Notes: generated from the sequence alone by a model not told the origin. 64,000 bases of DNA from Acetatifactor aquisgranensis (GCF_943193215.1 NZ_CALPDH010000002.1:1-64000), one strand, 5' to 3'. Positions 16,915-25,093 are shown, numbered from the stretch's first letter. Numbers and translations: made by a program.

Positions 16915-16934
16915 AACACTACTGCAGTAGTGTT
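16915..16934. repeat. Perfect 20-bp palindrome between hydrolase and integrase remnant
   Basis: Arm AACACTACTG followed immediately by its reverse complement. It has no downstream T run, so it is more like a protein-binding site than a terminator. A partial copy of one arm (ACTACTGCGGT) occurs near 16977. Confidence 0.7.
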
Positions 16935-16989
16935 GGCAGCCCGGTAAAAAAGGCGTAATGTATAACCATGCACAAACTACTGCGGTCTT

Positions 16990-17376
16990 ATGGAAAGGGA
17001 GGAAGAAGGAACGTTTTGTGTATCTGCGGTTGATGATATGTCGGGTTTTATCTTTTGCAACAGATTCCGTGAATTGTATGTGCCGGAGTCTATCAATAGA
17101 AATCTACGCAGAGTGATTGAAAATCATAATGCAATGGAAGAAGTCAGAGCTGCAAAGGAAAAGAGGGAGGCGGTTATTTTGCCTCAGTTCTCCTGTCACC
17201 ATTTAAGGCATACCTTTTGTGCAAGATTGTGTGAAGCGGATGTGAATATCAAGGTCATTCAGTCAATCATGGGGCATAAGGATATTCAGACAACGATGGA
17301 TATTTATGCCGAGGTTACCGGGGATAAGAAAAAGAAGTCCTTAGAACAGGTTTTTAATCAAATGAAGTTATTTTAA
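16990..17376 (+). pseudogene. C-terminal remnant of a Tn916-type tyrosine integrase
   Basis: The 128-aa frame has the C-terminal catalytic block of phage-type integrases: HHLRHTFCARL (the HxLR box), GHKDIQTTMDIYAE (His and nucleophile Tyr) and a Lys-rich tail. About two thirds of a roughly 400-aa integrase, including the arm-binding and core-binding domains and the first catalytic Arg, are missing, and the sequence before 16990 is not integrase-like. The recombinase is therefore inactive. It marks the right end of the conjugative element. Confidence 0.85.
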
Positions 17377-17443
17377 TTCAATATTGAGTGAGAGGTTCCT
17401 TAGGGGGCTTCGAGATGGCATAAAGGTCGGGGTTCGATAAAAG

Positions 17444-17487
17444 GCTAGTCCAACACAAAATGAGCTAGTCCAACAAAACTCCAACAA
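17444..17487 (+). repeat. Direct repeats resembling integrase arm sites
   Basis: GCTAGTCCAACA occurs at 17444-17455 and 17464-17475, 20 bp apart, and a shorter TCCAACA lies at about 17481-17487. They lie between the integrase remnant and the hemZ fragment, where arm-type sites of Tn916-family elements are expected. Integrase binding is inferred from position only. Confidence 0.5.
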
Positions 17488-17593
17488 ATGACCTTTGCAT
17501 GGTACAATATAATACTCAATAATAGAATTTTGAAAAAGTGGAAAAATCAAGTAATACACGATAATACACTGTAATGACCGATTTGGCGTTATT

Positions 17594-17758
17594 ATGGAGG
17601 AGAAACAGACCATAGTCGCCTGCGGAGCTGGTAGTATCTCGAAAAGGGTATACCCTGACGGACGTATCGAAAGATGCGAAAATGTCAAGGATGTAACGTC
17701 TTTCATAGAAAGAATTGACGAAATGATTGAGAGAAAACGGAAACTTCTTGAGGATTAA
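17594..17758 (+). pseudogene. hemZ: 3' fragment of hemZ (coproporphyrinogen dehydrogenase)
   Basis: A 54-codon open segment reads MEEKQTIVACGAG, then SKRVYPDGRIERCENVKDV and IDEMIERKRKLLED. This matches the C-terminal end of HemZ, the radical-SAM heme-pathway enzyme. The N-terminal radical-SAM part is absent. In related Clostridia hemZ commonly stands directly before hisS and aspS, which follow here at 26556, so this looks like the chromosomal flank of an element that entered hemZ. The identification rests on recalled family sequence. Confidence 0.65.
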
Positions 17759-17910
17759 AAAGAGTTTTTGTTGTACATCAAAATAGGGTTATGTATATTG
17801 ATATATGCCGGAGTTTTCTTATGTAAGTATATTGTAGCTGTATGTATTGATTTATTTTTATAGAAAAGTACAGGATAATCTTAGAGATGGGCTGTCGGAA
17901 AGTGATGTGT

Positions 17911-18242
17911 ATGAAAAAAATGTGTGAAGAAGCTGAAAAAATAATGACAGAGCGATTTGGAAAAGATATGGTGATTGCGCTGGCAACAGTAGAAAAAGGA
18001 GTTCCGAAAACAATCCTGTGATTGCAATAGCCGGTGAGTGGTTTACCGCACATGGCAAGGGGATAAATTTAGGTTATTTTGGAAAGGAAGAAAACCATAA
18101 GATTGCAAAAAGGCTGAAAGAAGTGTTCTCTGAATGGATTGATAACGGGCATACGGATCTTGAGGATGAGAACACGGTTATTTTATGTGTGGAATTGACA
18201 GACGGGCTTTTGCTTTCACATGGGACAAGGTACGAGTTTTAG
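17911..18242 (+). pseudogene. Pyridoxamine-phosphate-oxidase-like gene, internally deleted
   Basis: The first 36 codons (MKKMCEEAEKIMTERFGKD..., then VIALATVEKGVP) match the start of small flavin/PPOX-fold proteins. The last 75 codons (VIAIAGEWFTAHGKG, DENTVILCVELTDGLLLSHG) match their end, but in another frame. The middle of the protein is missing and the two halves join near 18000, so a deletion with loss of frame is the simplest reading. The product is not functional. Confidence 0.7.
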
Positions 18243-18269
18243 GCTTTCAATTTCCGGAGGGATTTTATT

Positions 18270-18749
18270 ATGAAATTTCAAAGAACAGATGGCAAAAATA
18301 AAGATTTTATAGAAAACTGCAGGCTTCTTGATATGGATTTGGACAGACGTGTCGGGAAGAAGATAGAAAGAGACAAATACAAAAAATATAACCAGTTGGA
18401 TGAAATTAAGGAAGCAATCGTTGTGTATGAAGGGAAGCGGGTAATTGGCGGCGGAGCCATCAGAAGATATGATGATGAAACGATAGAATTGAAGCGGGTG
18501 TTTGTACATACGGAATATCAGGGACGGGGCATAGGCAGCAGGCTTGTCGCCCTTTTGATGGAATGGGCCATAGAACTGGGATATAAGAAAATGGTTCTTG
18601 AAACCGGGGAGTTATTGGCTGAATCCTGTGCCGTATATAAAAAGCTGGGTTTTCAGGTGATTCCGAATTATGGTCCGTATGAGGATATGCCGGAATCATT
18701 GTGTATGGCAAAGGATTTGAAAAGCTGGAGGCAGGCAGATGCAGGATAA
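18270..18749 (+). CDS. GNAT-family N-acetyltransferase
   Basis: The 159-aa protein has the GNAT core: ELKRVFVHTEYQGRGIGSRL contains the acetyl-CoA pyrophosphate loop Q/R-x-x-G-x-G/A at about residues 85-95, followed by helix VALLMEWAIELGYKKMVLETG and the C-terminal YKKLGF strand. Length is normal. CCGGAGGGA lies before ATG 18270. It is one of the few intact genes in this degraded stretch. Its end overlaps the start of a second, broken GNAT gene by 11 bases, so the two were once a tandem pair. The substrate is unknown. Confidence 0.85.
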   Translation: MKFQRTDGKNKDFIENCRLLDMDLDRRVGKKIERDKYKKYNQLDEIKEAIVVYEGKRVIGGGAIRRYDDETIELKRVFVHTEYQGRGIGSRLVALLMEWAIELGYKKMVLETGELLAESCAVYKKLGFQVIPNYGPYEDMPESLCMAKDLKSWRQADAG

Positions 18750-18990
18750 AGATTTTGGTATGCGGCTAAAGCGGGCGGAATGTCCGGTAAAGGTTGCGTA
18801 AATCGTGGAGAAGACAATAAGGACCGTCTATCCCCATTATTATCCTTCCGGGGCAGTACAGTTTTTCTGGATTTGCATAACGAACAGAGGATATGGGAAG
18901 CGCTTGCCAGGGAAGATATTTATTTTGCGGAGGTGCAGGGGAAGATTGTGGGAACCGGGAGTATCCGGGGGAATGAGATCTGCAGGCCGT
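18739..18990 (+). pseudogene. Second GNAT acetyltransferase, nonsense plus frameshift
   Basis: From ATG 18739 the frame reads MQDKDFGMRLKRAECPVKVA and stops at TAA 18799. It continues IVEKTIRTVYPHYYPSGAVQ and loses frame in a T run near 18860; restoring one T gives FFLDLHNEQRIWEALARED and KIVGTGSIRGNEICR. The acetyl-CoA-binding half is missing. Two independent lesions show long decay. Confidence 0.7.
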
Positions 18991-19068
18991 ATGAGAGATG
19001 CTTTCCGGGGATTAAAGGAAAGCGGGAAACTGCATGAAATGTGTGGAAATGGAAAGGGAGGATCTGGA

Positions 19069-19200
19069 ATGAATACTTATCAGGTGATAGACGAGAAAAA
19101 TTGGGAGAGGGCCATGCACTGTTTGGTTTTCAGGGGAAGCGTGGAGCCTGCTTTCTGTGTGACATTTGAGGCGGATATCACAAATTTCCGGCGGAAAGTG
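19069..19200 (+). pseudogene. 5' fragment of a chloramphenicol-acetyltransferase-like gene
   Basis: After a good ribosome site (AAAGGGAGGA) the frame reads MNTYQVIDEKNWERAM, then FCVTFEADITNFRRKVK, the pattern of the CAT family N-terminus. Similarity ends near 19200, where TetR-like sequence begins in another frame. The trimeric active-site part with catalytic His is absent. Confidence 0.55.
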
Positions 19201-19202
19201 AA

Positions 19203-19594
19203 GGCGCAGAAGTGCTTGCTTTTGACAGGGCTGATGGAGAATGGGAAGAAATAAGTACGCAGGCAATTCCTATCCTGAAAGACCCGCGCATTCTGGCGGC
19301 TGCGGTGGAGGCGAACCGGAGGGTGCTGACTCCTTTATGGCTGGAACTGATTGAGGAAGGACGGGTGACGGTTCTATCCGGACGGAATATGCAAAAGAGC
19401 TTTCCGAACTGCTGCTTCTTGTCAATTTCTGGCTGCTGCCGTCCGTGTTCCCGGCGGATGCGGAAGAAATCCGGCATAAGTGCAGGTTTGTAGCGGAGGT
19501 TCTTGCGGCAATGGGGCTTCCGATTATAGAGGATGAGATGCTTGGACGGACAGAGAGGATACTGGGAGGTTACAGGGGAGAAAGGAAGGAGTAG
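19203..19594 (+). pseudogene. C-terminal fragment of a TetR-family regulator, frameshifted
   Basis: AFDRADGEWEEIS, then QAIPILKDPRILAAAVEANR and LTPLWLELIEE parallel the C-terminal half of the intact TetR at 12372. Near 19365 the frame shifts and continues DGSIRTEYAKELSELL, then MGLPIIEDEMLGR, to TAG 19592-19594. No helix-turn-helix remains. Confidence 0.7.
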
Positions 19595-19740
19595 CGTTTG
19601 TTTGGCAATTATATCCTGCGTCAGCTGTGTTCGCAGGGATTTTATCTTTAGCGGCAATCCCGGCGATTCTTTTATCGCCCATTTATCGGCTTTTGCATAT
19701 TTGTGGAAACAGAGAACAGGTGAGGATATTGAGCGGCTAA
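19591..19740 (+). pseudogene. Membrane-protein C-terminal fragment
   Basis: A 49-codon frame without start reads VWQLYPASAVFAGILSLA and then AIPAILLSPIYRLLH, one or two transmembrane helices with a positive end. It looks like the last helix of an efflux permease, which would suit a TetR neighbour, but the family cannot be fixed. Confidence 0.35.
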
Positions 19741-20027
19741 AGATAATACGGTCACTCCGATGTGCCAATTACTCACTGGAAGCAATCCTGCGGATGCTGA
19801 GTGCCCTTGAGCATGACCCACAGGCAGATATTGAACAGATGTTGAACACGCCGAAAGAGGACACCGATATTATTTCCGTTTGTGACAGGCTGATCGTATC
19901 TTTGCAGGCAGCCGAAAAGATGATAGAGATTCTTATAGATATGAAAAAGAAATTTTCTTATCTACATTTTAACACCACCCTTTTTTTCGCTGTTAAGATA
20001 AGAGCCACAACAGCAAAAGGAGGATAA
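19718..20027 (+). pseudogene. C-terminal fragment of a MerR-family regulator
   Basis: The frame contains EDIERLKIIRSLRCANYSL and ILRMLSALEHDPQ, then LQAAEKMIEILIDMKKKF, the helical second half of MerR proteins. The N-terminal winged helix is replaced by the membrane-protein fragment. It lies just before an ABC ATPase fragment, a usual MerR-ABC arrangement. Confidence 0.55.
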
Positions 20028-20032
20028 GACAG

Positions 20033-20137
20033 ATGAATGAAATCATCAGCGTAAAGCAGCTCTCAAAATCGTATGGCGGACTGACTGCTGTACAGAGTCT
20101 GGATTTGTCAGTCATGCAGGGGACGGTTTTCGGGCTG
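20033..20137 (+). pseudogene. 5' fragment of an ABC transporter ATPase
   Basis: After AAAGGAGG, ATG 20033 opens MNEIISVKQLSKSYGGLTAV, then GTVFGL, the strand before Walker A. The P-loop itself is missing: sequence unrelated to ABC proteins follows from about 20138. The truncation point is therefore sharp. Confidence 0.7.
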
Positions 20138-20304
20138 TTCATAGCGGCATCCTCCTATGTGCCGCCGGTGGATATAAAAATGGCGGCTTTGAATAATCAA
20201 AACCGCCGCTGGAAAGAGCGTTTGGACATGGGGAATCGGCCTGCCCAGCAGCGTTTTTTCTTTTCTGCCGCTGGGCAGATCATTTACTTTAGCCACCCAT
20301 CCTA
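20138..20304. other. Junction region with inverted repeats, no gene seen
   Basis: Between the truncated ABC gene and the kinase stop there are two inverted repeats: GGCGG/CCGCC around 20183-20213, and a 9-bp pair CTGCCCAGC/GCTGGGCAG at about 20242-20279. Neither has a T run on the kinase strand, so termination is uncertain. The open frames here look non-coding. Confidence 0.4.
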
Positions 20305-21660
20305 TCAAAATGGAATTTTCAAAATTACTTTTGCACCGCCTGTACTTTTGGAGTTTTCTAAGACAAGCTCACCACTATGTTGTTCCATAATGGATTTTGC
20401 AATATATAGGCCCATACCAAAGTGCAGCTTTGAATTACGGCTTTGATCGTCCATAAAGAATTGTTCTTGCGCGTGCTGCAACGCTTCGTTAGAAAATCCT
20501 TCCCCCTCGTCCGTGACTGAAATTTCAACGAAATTGTCTTTTCCGCAGACATCTATATGAAGTGTTCCAGCTTGCGGGGAATAGTCCAACGCATTATTTA
20601 CCACATTTTGAATAGCACGTCCTAACAAAACCTTATCTGCGGTTAGTTGCATCGGGATGTCCGACGTACTCATTCGCAAATGAATTTCTTTTGTCCTGCA
20701 CAAAGCATCTATTGATACTTTCACTTGCTTTAGATAATCAGGAAGATGAAAGATTTCTTTATTCAGCTGATACCCTGTTGAAGCCGTAGACAGGTCTATC
20801 AGGGTTTTGACATAAACTTGCATCTGCGTATAGCTGTCTGTGATGTAGTCAGCACATTCCTGTTGTTCTATTGTTAAGTCAGTATCGTACAACAATTCCG
20901 TATTGCCTCGGATGATGGTTAGCGGTGTCTTGAGATCATGGGCTAATGCAGAAATCTGTTCTTGCCGCAGTTTGTCGGCCTGCCATTGCTCTGTAAGCGA
21001 TTTTTTTAGTGCCAGTTTCATGTGATCCAGTGCGTCAAGAGTTAAGTCGATTTCATATAACTGGCTTTTTTCAACCTCAAAATTCAAATCCTGCTGTTCA
21101 ATTTTCTTTACAGCAGTCAGCAATTTATCCATTTTGTTCCCAAGATATTTTCCGAATAGATATGACAAAACAATCAAGAGAAGCAGGATTTCCAATATAA
21201 TGACAGCAATCAAAACCCAGTCTGCCGAAGGAAATATTCTATGCAGCAGTGGATTGCTGAACTGGGCTGTCATTCTATACCTTAAAATCAGTATTTCGTC
21301 AGTCCTGTCTATCACAGCATACAGATAAGGCTTGCTGCTTGTCTGATTGTTCACGATGCACATTTTCCAAACGGAAGCTGGTTCTTCCTGATCGAGCGAA
21401 CCGCCAATATACTTTCCGTCTTTTGTGAAAAGGGCATATTCACAAAGGGGTGGTATTTCATTTTCTGTAATCCGATCTGTGGATTGTAAACTTCCCCTCG
21501 CATTTTCTATTTCTGCGCTCATTCTATTTATTGGGTATATAAATCCAATTTCAACGCCAAATAGATAGAAGGCTATGTTGACAAAAGCAACCAGAAAGAC
21601 ACCAAGCGCAAGAAATATCGCATACTTCATAAAAACAGTACGCAGTTTTCTTACACCCAT
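20305..21660 (-). CDS. Sensor histidine kinase (lantibiotic-sensing type)
   Basis: The 451-aa kinase has two membrane helices (about residues 11-35 and 163-185) enclosing an extracytoplasmic sensor of roughly 125 residues. A HAMP-like segment follows, then the H-box ISALAHDLKTPLT, an N-box NVVNNALDYSP, and G-boxes DEGEGF and GMGLYIAK. All kinase motifs are complete. It overlaps the response regulator by 10 bases, and the same operon encodes an EpiE/MutE and MutG-type transporter. The arrangement matches systems such as C. difficile CprK that sense cationic antimicrobial peptides. Confidence 0.92.
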   Translation of the reverse strand: MGVRKLRTVFMKYAIFLALGVFLVAFVNIAFYLFGVEIGFIYPINRMSAEIENARGSLQSTDRITENEIPPLCEYALFTKDGKYIGGSLDQEEPASVWKMCIVNNQTSSKPYLYAVIDRTDEILILRYRMTAQFSNPLLHRIFPSADWVLIAVIILEILLLLIVLSYLFGKYLGNKMDKLLTAVKKIEQQDLNFEVEKSQLYEIDLTLDALDHMKLALKKSLTEQWQADKLRQEQISALAHDLKTPLTIIRGNTELLYDTDLTIEQQECADYITDSYTQMQVYVKTLIDLSTASTGYQLNKEIFHLPDYLKQVKVSIDALCRTKEIHLRMSTSDIPMQLTADKVLLGRAIQNVVNNALDYSPQAGTLHIDVCGKDNFVEISVTDEGEGFSNEALQHAQEQFFMDDQSRNSKLHFGMGLYIAKSIMEQHSGELVLENSKSTGGAKVILKIPF

Positions 21661-22310
21661 TTATAGCCAACCCCCCAAATTGTTTCAATCGTTGACAAGT
21701 GAAATTCAGCTAACTTCCCGCGTATATTCTTGACGTGAGTAGAGATAACAGAACTATCACTTTCTCCGTCAAATCCAAAGACCGCCTCATAGATTTGCTC
21801 CCGCGTAAATGTTTGTCCATGATGCCGCGCCAGATATTCGCATATTTCGTACTCACTTTTTGTCAACGGAACCTTTTTTGAGTTGATTTCAGCTTCTTTT
21901 GCATTGAGGTGGAAAATGATGCCGGATATTGAAAAGCTGTTTTTCTTTTCTCTTACATCACGCCGCAAGTGAGCATTTACCCGCGCTCTAAGTTCGTTTG
22001 TCCCAAAGGGCTTCGTAATATAGTCATCTGCTCCAAGTCCTAATCCCTGAACAATTTCACTTTCCTGCGTTTTTGCAGTAAGGAAAATAATTGGGCAATC
22101 CACACGGTCACGGATTTGATTGCAGAGGTCAAAACCATCAATTTCCGGCATCATAACATCCAGCAAAATCAAGCCAAACTTTGAAAAATCCATTTCTGTG
22201 ACTGCTTTGGCGTTTGATTGCAGTGTAACTAAATGCCGATCTTTTTCTAAAACGCGCCTGACAAGCTGGAGCATAGCCATATCATCGTCCACTACCAATA
22301 TATGCGCCAT
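21651..22310 (-). CDS. OmpR-family response regulator
   Basis: The 219-aa regulator has a receiver domain (ILVVDDD acidic pocket, phospho-acceptor Asp in LILLDVMMPE, conserved Thr in FLTAK and Lys in ITKPFG) and a C-terminal winged helix (LTKSEYEICEYLARH, then VISTHVKNIRGKL and GVGYKWV). AGGTGAG stands just before ATG 22310; the frame upstream to 22508 runs into the YccF gene and is rejected. It is coupled to the kinase by a 10-base overlap. The direct repeat at 24968-24989 before the ATPase gene has the 11-bp period expected for its dimer. Confidence 0.93.
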   Translation of the reverse strand: MAHILVVDDDMAMLQLVRRVLEKDRHLVTLQSNAKAVTEMDFSKFGLILLDVMMPEIDGFDLCNQIRDRVDCPIIFLTAKTQESEIVQGLGLGADDYITKPFGTNELRARVNAHLRRDVREKKNSFSISGIIFHLNAKEAEINSKKVPLTKSEYEICEYLARHHGQTFTREQIYEAVFGFDGESDSSVISTHVKNIRGKLAEFHLSTIETIWGVGYKWV

Positions 22311-22357
22311 TATCTCACCTCTTTGTTCTGATTTATATATTTGCGCTCCAAGGATGT

Positions 22358-22717
22358 CTACATTACTGTTGCGCCAAAAGGCATCAACGCCAGTTTTGCC
22401 ATTTTGAAGCACTGTACTCCGAAAGGAATACCGATAATCGTACAACACAAAAGCAACCCATTCAGCAGCGCCACCAACGCCAAAGGGATACCGCTGATAA
22501 GCAGCCACAAGATATTGGCAATCGCAGACATAGCACCGCCGCCATAATTCACATCTTTTCCAAAAGGGAAGAAAGCAAGTGACGCAAACTTAAAGCATTG
22601 ACGGCCAATCGGAATACCGACAATGGTAATGCTCCATAAAGCACCGGCAACCAGCCAGGAAATTCCCTGCCACAGTCCGCAGCAAAAGAACCAAATAATA
22701 TTGCCCAACCAATTCAT
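22358..22717 (-). CDS. YccF-domain membrane protein
   Basis: The 119-aa protein contains two similar halves, each with a hydrophobic run followed by GIPIGRQCFKFASLAFFPFG or GIPFGVQCFKMAKLALMPFG, the hallmark repeat of YccF proteins. It is predicted to sit in the cytoplasmic membrane. GGAGGT precedes ATG 22717. Its position between the transporter permease and the regulator within one operon is unusual and suggests a part in peptide resistance or envelope sensing; this is inferred from context, as the family has no known biochemical function. Confidence 0.85.
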   Translation of the reverse strand: MNWLGNIIWFFCCGLWQGISWLVAGALWSITIVGIPIGRQCFKFASLAFFPFGKDVNYGGGAMSAIANILWLLISGIPLALVALLNGLLLCCTIIGIPFGVQCFKMAKLALMPFGATVM

Positions 22718-22734
22718 CCGTTCTACCTCCGCTC

Positions 22735-23487
22735 TCAATCGGCTGACCGATTTCCGCTATATCTGGAAAACCAGAGGACTGCAATTCCTATTATAGCACA
22801 AGTTGACAATATGCAAAAGAGGATGCCAAAATCCATACCTGTTCTGTCTGGCGGCATTAGGCCAAAGGTCGTTTCCAGAACGTAAGAAGAAAAACGAATA
22901 CCCCAACCATAAGGGATGACGAACCAGATGCCCGTGCCCAATCCTGTTTGGAGAAGCGCAGCCAAAAGGCTCCCGAACACGCCAATCCCTATTCCCAAAT
23001 TTTTACCAAATCGAATTGCTAATACGAAATGAATACCATACAGCAAAATGTTGCTGCCCCAAAGGACAAGGGGAATTACTGTATAAAATCCGGAAGGAAT
23101 TTCTGTTGTGCCGCCAACCAGTGGAAATAGCACGCCAAATAGCACACTACTCAATACGGTTGCCAAAAGTCCGGTCACAAGCAAAATAGTCAATTTGGAA
23201 AGAGCGGCTTTTGGTCTGTACGGAAGTGTCAATATATTTTGAAAATGCCCTGCTTTTGCTTCCTGTTCTGCTGCAACATAGCAGACAATCCCGATTGCAA
23301 AGGGAAAAGCAACGGCCATGACCTGAAAATAAGCAGCCAGCTTATTGATGTCATCGCTTTGGGAAACGCCTGCATACAGTAACATCATAGCCGCCCCGCA
23401 TACGGCAAAAATAACGTGCAGAAGGAAAAAGCAGGAATGACATAATTTGTATAAATCACTTTTCAAATAACAGATATAGTCAGCCAT
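22735..23487 (-). CDS. Lantibiotic-immunity ABC permease (MutG type)
   Basis: The 250-aa permease begins MADYICYLKSDLYKLCHS and has six hydrophobic segments. The size and N-terminal pattern fit the MutG/EpiG/SpaG subunit of lantibiotic-protection transporters. The start at 23487 is preceded by GGGGGAAAG and overlaps the other permease by 8 bases. Together with that permease and the ATPase at 24211 it would remove lantibiotic-like peptides from the membrane. No lantibiotic biosynthesis gene is present, so resistance rather than producer immunity is likely. Confidence 0.82.
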   Translation of the reverse strand: MADYICYLKSDLYKLCHSCFFLLHVIFAVCGAAMMLLYAGVSQSDDINKLAAYFQVMAVAFPFAIGIVCYVAAEQEAKAGHFQNILTLPYRPKAALSKLTILLVTGLLATVLSSVLFGVLFPLVGGTTEIPSGFYTVIPLVLWGSNILLYGIHFVLAIRFGKNLGIGIGVFGSLLAALLQTGLGTGIWFVIPYGWGIRFSSYVLETTFGLMPPDRTGMDFGILFCILSTCAIIGIAVLWFSRYSGNRSAD

Positions 23488-24211
23488 TGGACTTTCCCCC
23501 ACTTCCAAGCAATTTAGAGCAAATCCAAAAGGCGGCAGCAGCTAATGCCAAGCTAATGGCAAGAGCGGGAAAAATATGCTCAACAGCCAATAATGGGGAA
23601 CCGTCCTCAATGGGAAGTCCGTTAGGACGTATCTTGAAAAACGGGCAGACTACACGGGCCGGAATAGCGTATGGATTAAGAAAGAACCATGCTTTTTCTG
23701 CGCCAATAGTAGATGAAACAATATTTGCCACAAAAGTTATCAGCACAGAGGGAAGATACCCTGTTTTGCTTGCAATCAGCATAACAAAAGGAAGTTGCCA
23801 CAAGCAAGTAAGGAACAGCAGCATACAGCCGATTATGCTGTCCAGCGGCGAAATGTTCATAGTCGTAAAACTGGCAATTCCCGTAGTAAATAACCACATG
23901 AGCAGATTGCTGATAAAAAGCACAGCAGTTAAGGCAAGTCCTTTGCCAATCCATATTTTCGCAGAAGGGAACGGCAAACAAACAATGTTTTGCAGCCCTG
24001 TATTTTTCTCACGGATCACAGTGCCTGCGGCCCACAGTGCGGTCACAACAGGAAGAAGCATAGTGTACCACCAGTTGTAAGCTGAATATTGTACTGCATG
24101 ACTGCTCAATAAAAAGCCGACAAGTACAGTTGCCAACGGCGCACCAAAAATCAATTTCATCAAGAAGCTGTGCCGCATTTTAAGGAGTTCCGAACGTACA
24201 ATTCCGAACAT
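23480..24211 (-). CDS. Lantibiotic-immunity ABC permease (MutE/EpiE type)
   Basis: The 243-aa membrane protein opens MFGIVRSELLKMRHSFLMKL, with a basic amphipathic start, then six transmembrane stretches (for example LPVVTALWAAGTVI and ALAISLALAAAAFWI). This is the form of the EpiE/MutE subunit. Its start codon touches the ATPase stop at 24211, and its end overlaps the MutG-type gene, so all three subunits are translated as a coupled set. Confidence 0.82.
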   Translation of the reverse strand: MFGIVRSELLKMRHSFLMKLIFGAPLATVLVGFLLSSHAVQYSAYNWWYTMLLPVVTALWAAGTVIREKNTGLQNIVCLPFPSAKIWIGKGLALTAVLFISNLLMWLFTTGIASFTTMNISPLDSIIGCMLLFLTCLWQLPFVMLIASKTGYLPSVLITFVANIVSSTIGAEKAWFFLNPYAIPARVVCPFFKIRPNGLPIEDGSPLLAVEHIFPALAISLALAAAAFWICSKLLGSGGKSNG

Positions 24212-24918
24212 TATTTCTCACCCCTTTCCCTGTGTGCGCCTACAACATCCATAAAAATACGTTCCAGATCGTGGTTCTTATGGATTTCGTTTTCATAGCC
24301 TAAATGTCCGGCAGAAATAATGCCAATGTGGTCAGCGATTTGCTCAACTTCGGAGAGTATATGACTGGACAATATGACGGTGATCCCTTTTTGCGGAAAA
24401 CTTCTGATAAGCTCACGCAAATCTTGAATACCAATCGGGTCTAACCCATTTGTCGGTTCGTCCAGGATAAGCAATTTGGGCTGTGACAACAGCGCCAGGG
24501 CAATTCCAAGCCGCTGTTTCATTCCCAGCGAAAAATGGCCTGCCCGTTTTTTCCCAGTATTCTCAAGCTGCACAATACCAAGCACCTGTTTGATGCGGCT
24601 TTCTGGAAGCCCCAGGGCCAGTGTTCGGGCTTTCAGGTTTTCATAGGCCGAGAGATTTTCATAGAGCGGAGGCATCTCAATCAAAGCGCCAATGTTTTCC
24701 AAATCCGCCCGGCTCCACGGATGGCCGTCAAATTCAATCGAGCCAGAGGTGGGACGGAGAATACCTGTAATCATTTTCAAGATGGTAGATTTCCCCGCAC
24801 CATTCGGCCCAAGCAGCCCATAAATTGAGTTGCGCTGAATATTCAACGATACATTGTCTACCGCCATTTGTCCTTTGAAATTTTTGCAGAGATTTGTTGT
24901 TTGCAAAATATAACTCAT
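24211..24918 (-). CDS. Lantibiotic-immunity ABC ATPase (MutF type)
   Basis: The 235-aa ATPase has Walker A GPNGAGKST, signature FSLGMKQRLGIALAL, Walker B LLILDEPTNGLDP and H-loop SSHILSEVEQ, all intact. The close resemblance to SpaF/MutF-type subunits and the two following permeases indicate a peptide-protection transporter. ATG 24918 is chosen because AAGGAT lies about 10 bases upstream; GTG 24927 would be too near. It is the first gene of a six-gene minus-strand operon ending with the kinase. Confidence 0.9.
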   Translation of the reverse strand: MSYILQTTNLCKNFKGQMAVDNVSLNIQRNSIYGLLGPNGAGKSTILKMITGILRPTSGSIEFDGHPWSRADLENIGALIEMPPLYENLSAYENLKARTLALGLPESRIKQVLGIVQLENTGKKRAGHFSLGMKQRLGIALALLSQPKLLILDEPTNGLDPIGIQDLRELIRSFPQKGITVILSSHILSEVEQIADHIGIISAGHLGYENEIHKNHDLERIFMDVVGAHRERGEK

Positions 24919-24967
24919 ATCAGACACATCCTTTCTTGAGATTGTGGTCTAACGATACCAAATGATT

Positions 24968-24989
24968 TTGAAGATTTCTTGAAGATTTG
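24968..24989 (-). promoter_or_regulatory. Tandem 11-bp direct repeat, likely response-regulator site
   Basis: On the plus strand TTGAAGATTTC and TTGAAGATTTG follow one another directly, about 50 bp before the ATPase start on the minus strand. OmpR-family dimers bind such head-to-tail repeats with an 11-bp period. A weak -10 (TATCGT on the minus strand) lies downstream, so the repeat would occupy the -35 region as an activator site. Confidence 0.6.
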
Positions 24990-25093
24990 ACAAAAACTTC
25001 GGAACCCTAAAAAGTGCCGAAGTTGCATTTTATCAGAGCAATTCTCAAAATTGCCTTAGATGTATATTATATTGCTTAACGATTTCACTTGCC

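Larger units (their letters stand above)
1960..17560 (+). mobile_element. Right part of a Tn916/Tn1549-family integrative conjugative element
   Basis: The gene set is the accessory and regulatory end of a conjugative element: SNF2/methylase remnant, PAPS-reductase-like protein, polyvalent ArdC protein, TTRAP-like protein, two regulated cargo operons, then the C-terminal part of a Tn916-type tyrosine integrase and repeats resembling integrase arm sites at 17444-17487. No relaxase, VirB4 or coupling protein is in the window, so the transfer genes must lie to the left or be lost. The integrase is truncated and the SNF2 gene is split, so independent transfer is unlikely. The right boundary is inferred from the hemZ fragment that begins near 17580. 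Confidence 0.7.

Noticed and set aside
16915..16934. Perfect palindrome as a terminator of the hydrolase gene
   Set aside because: There is no spacer loop and no T run after it on either strand; a protein-binding site fits better.
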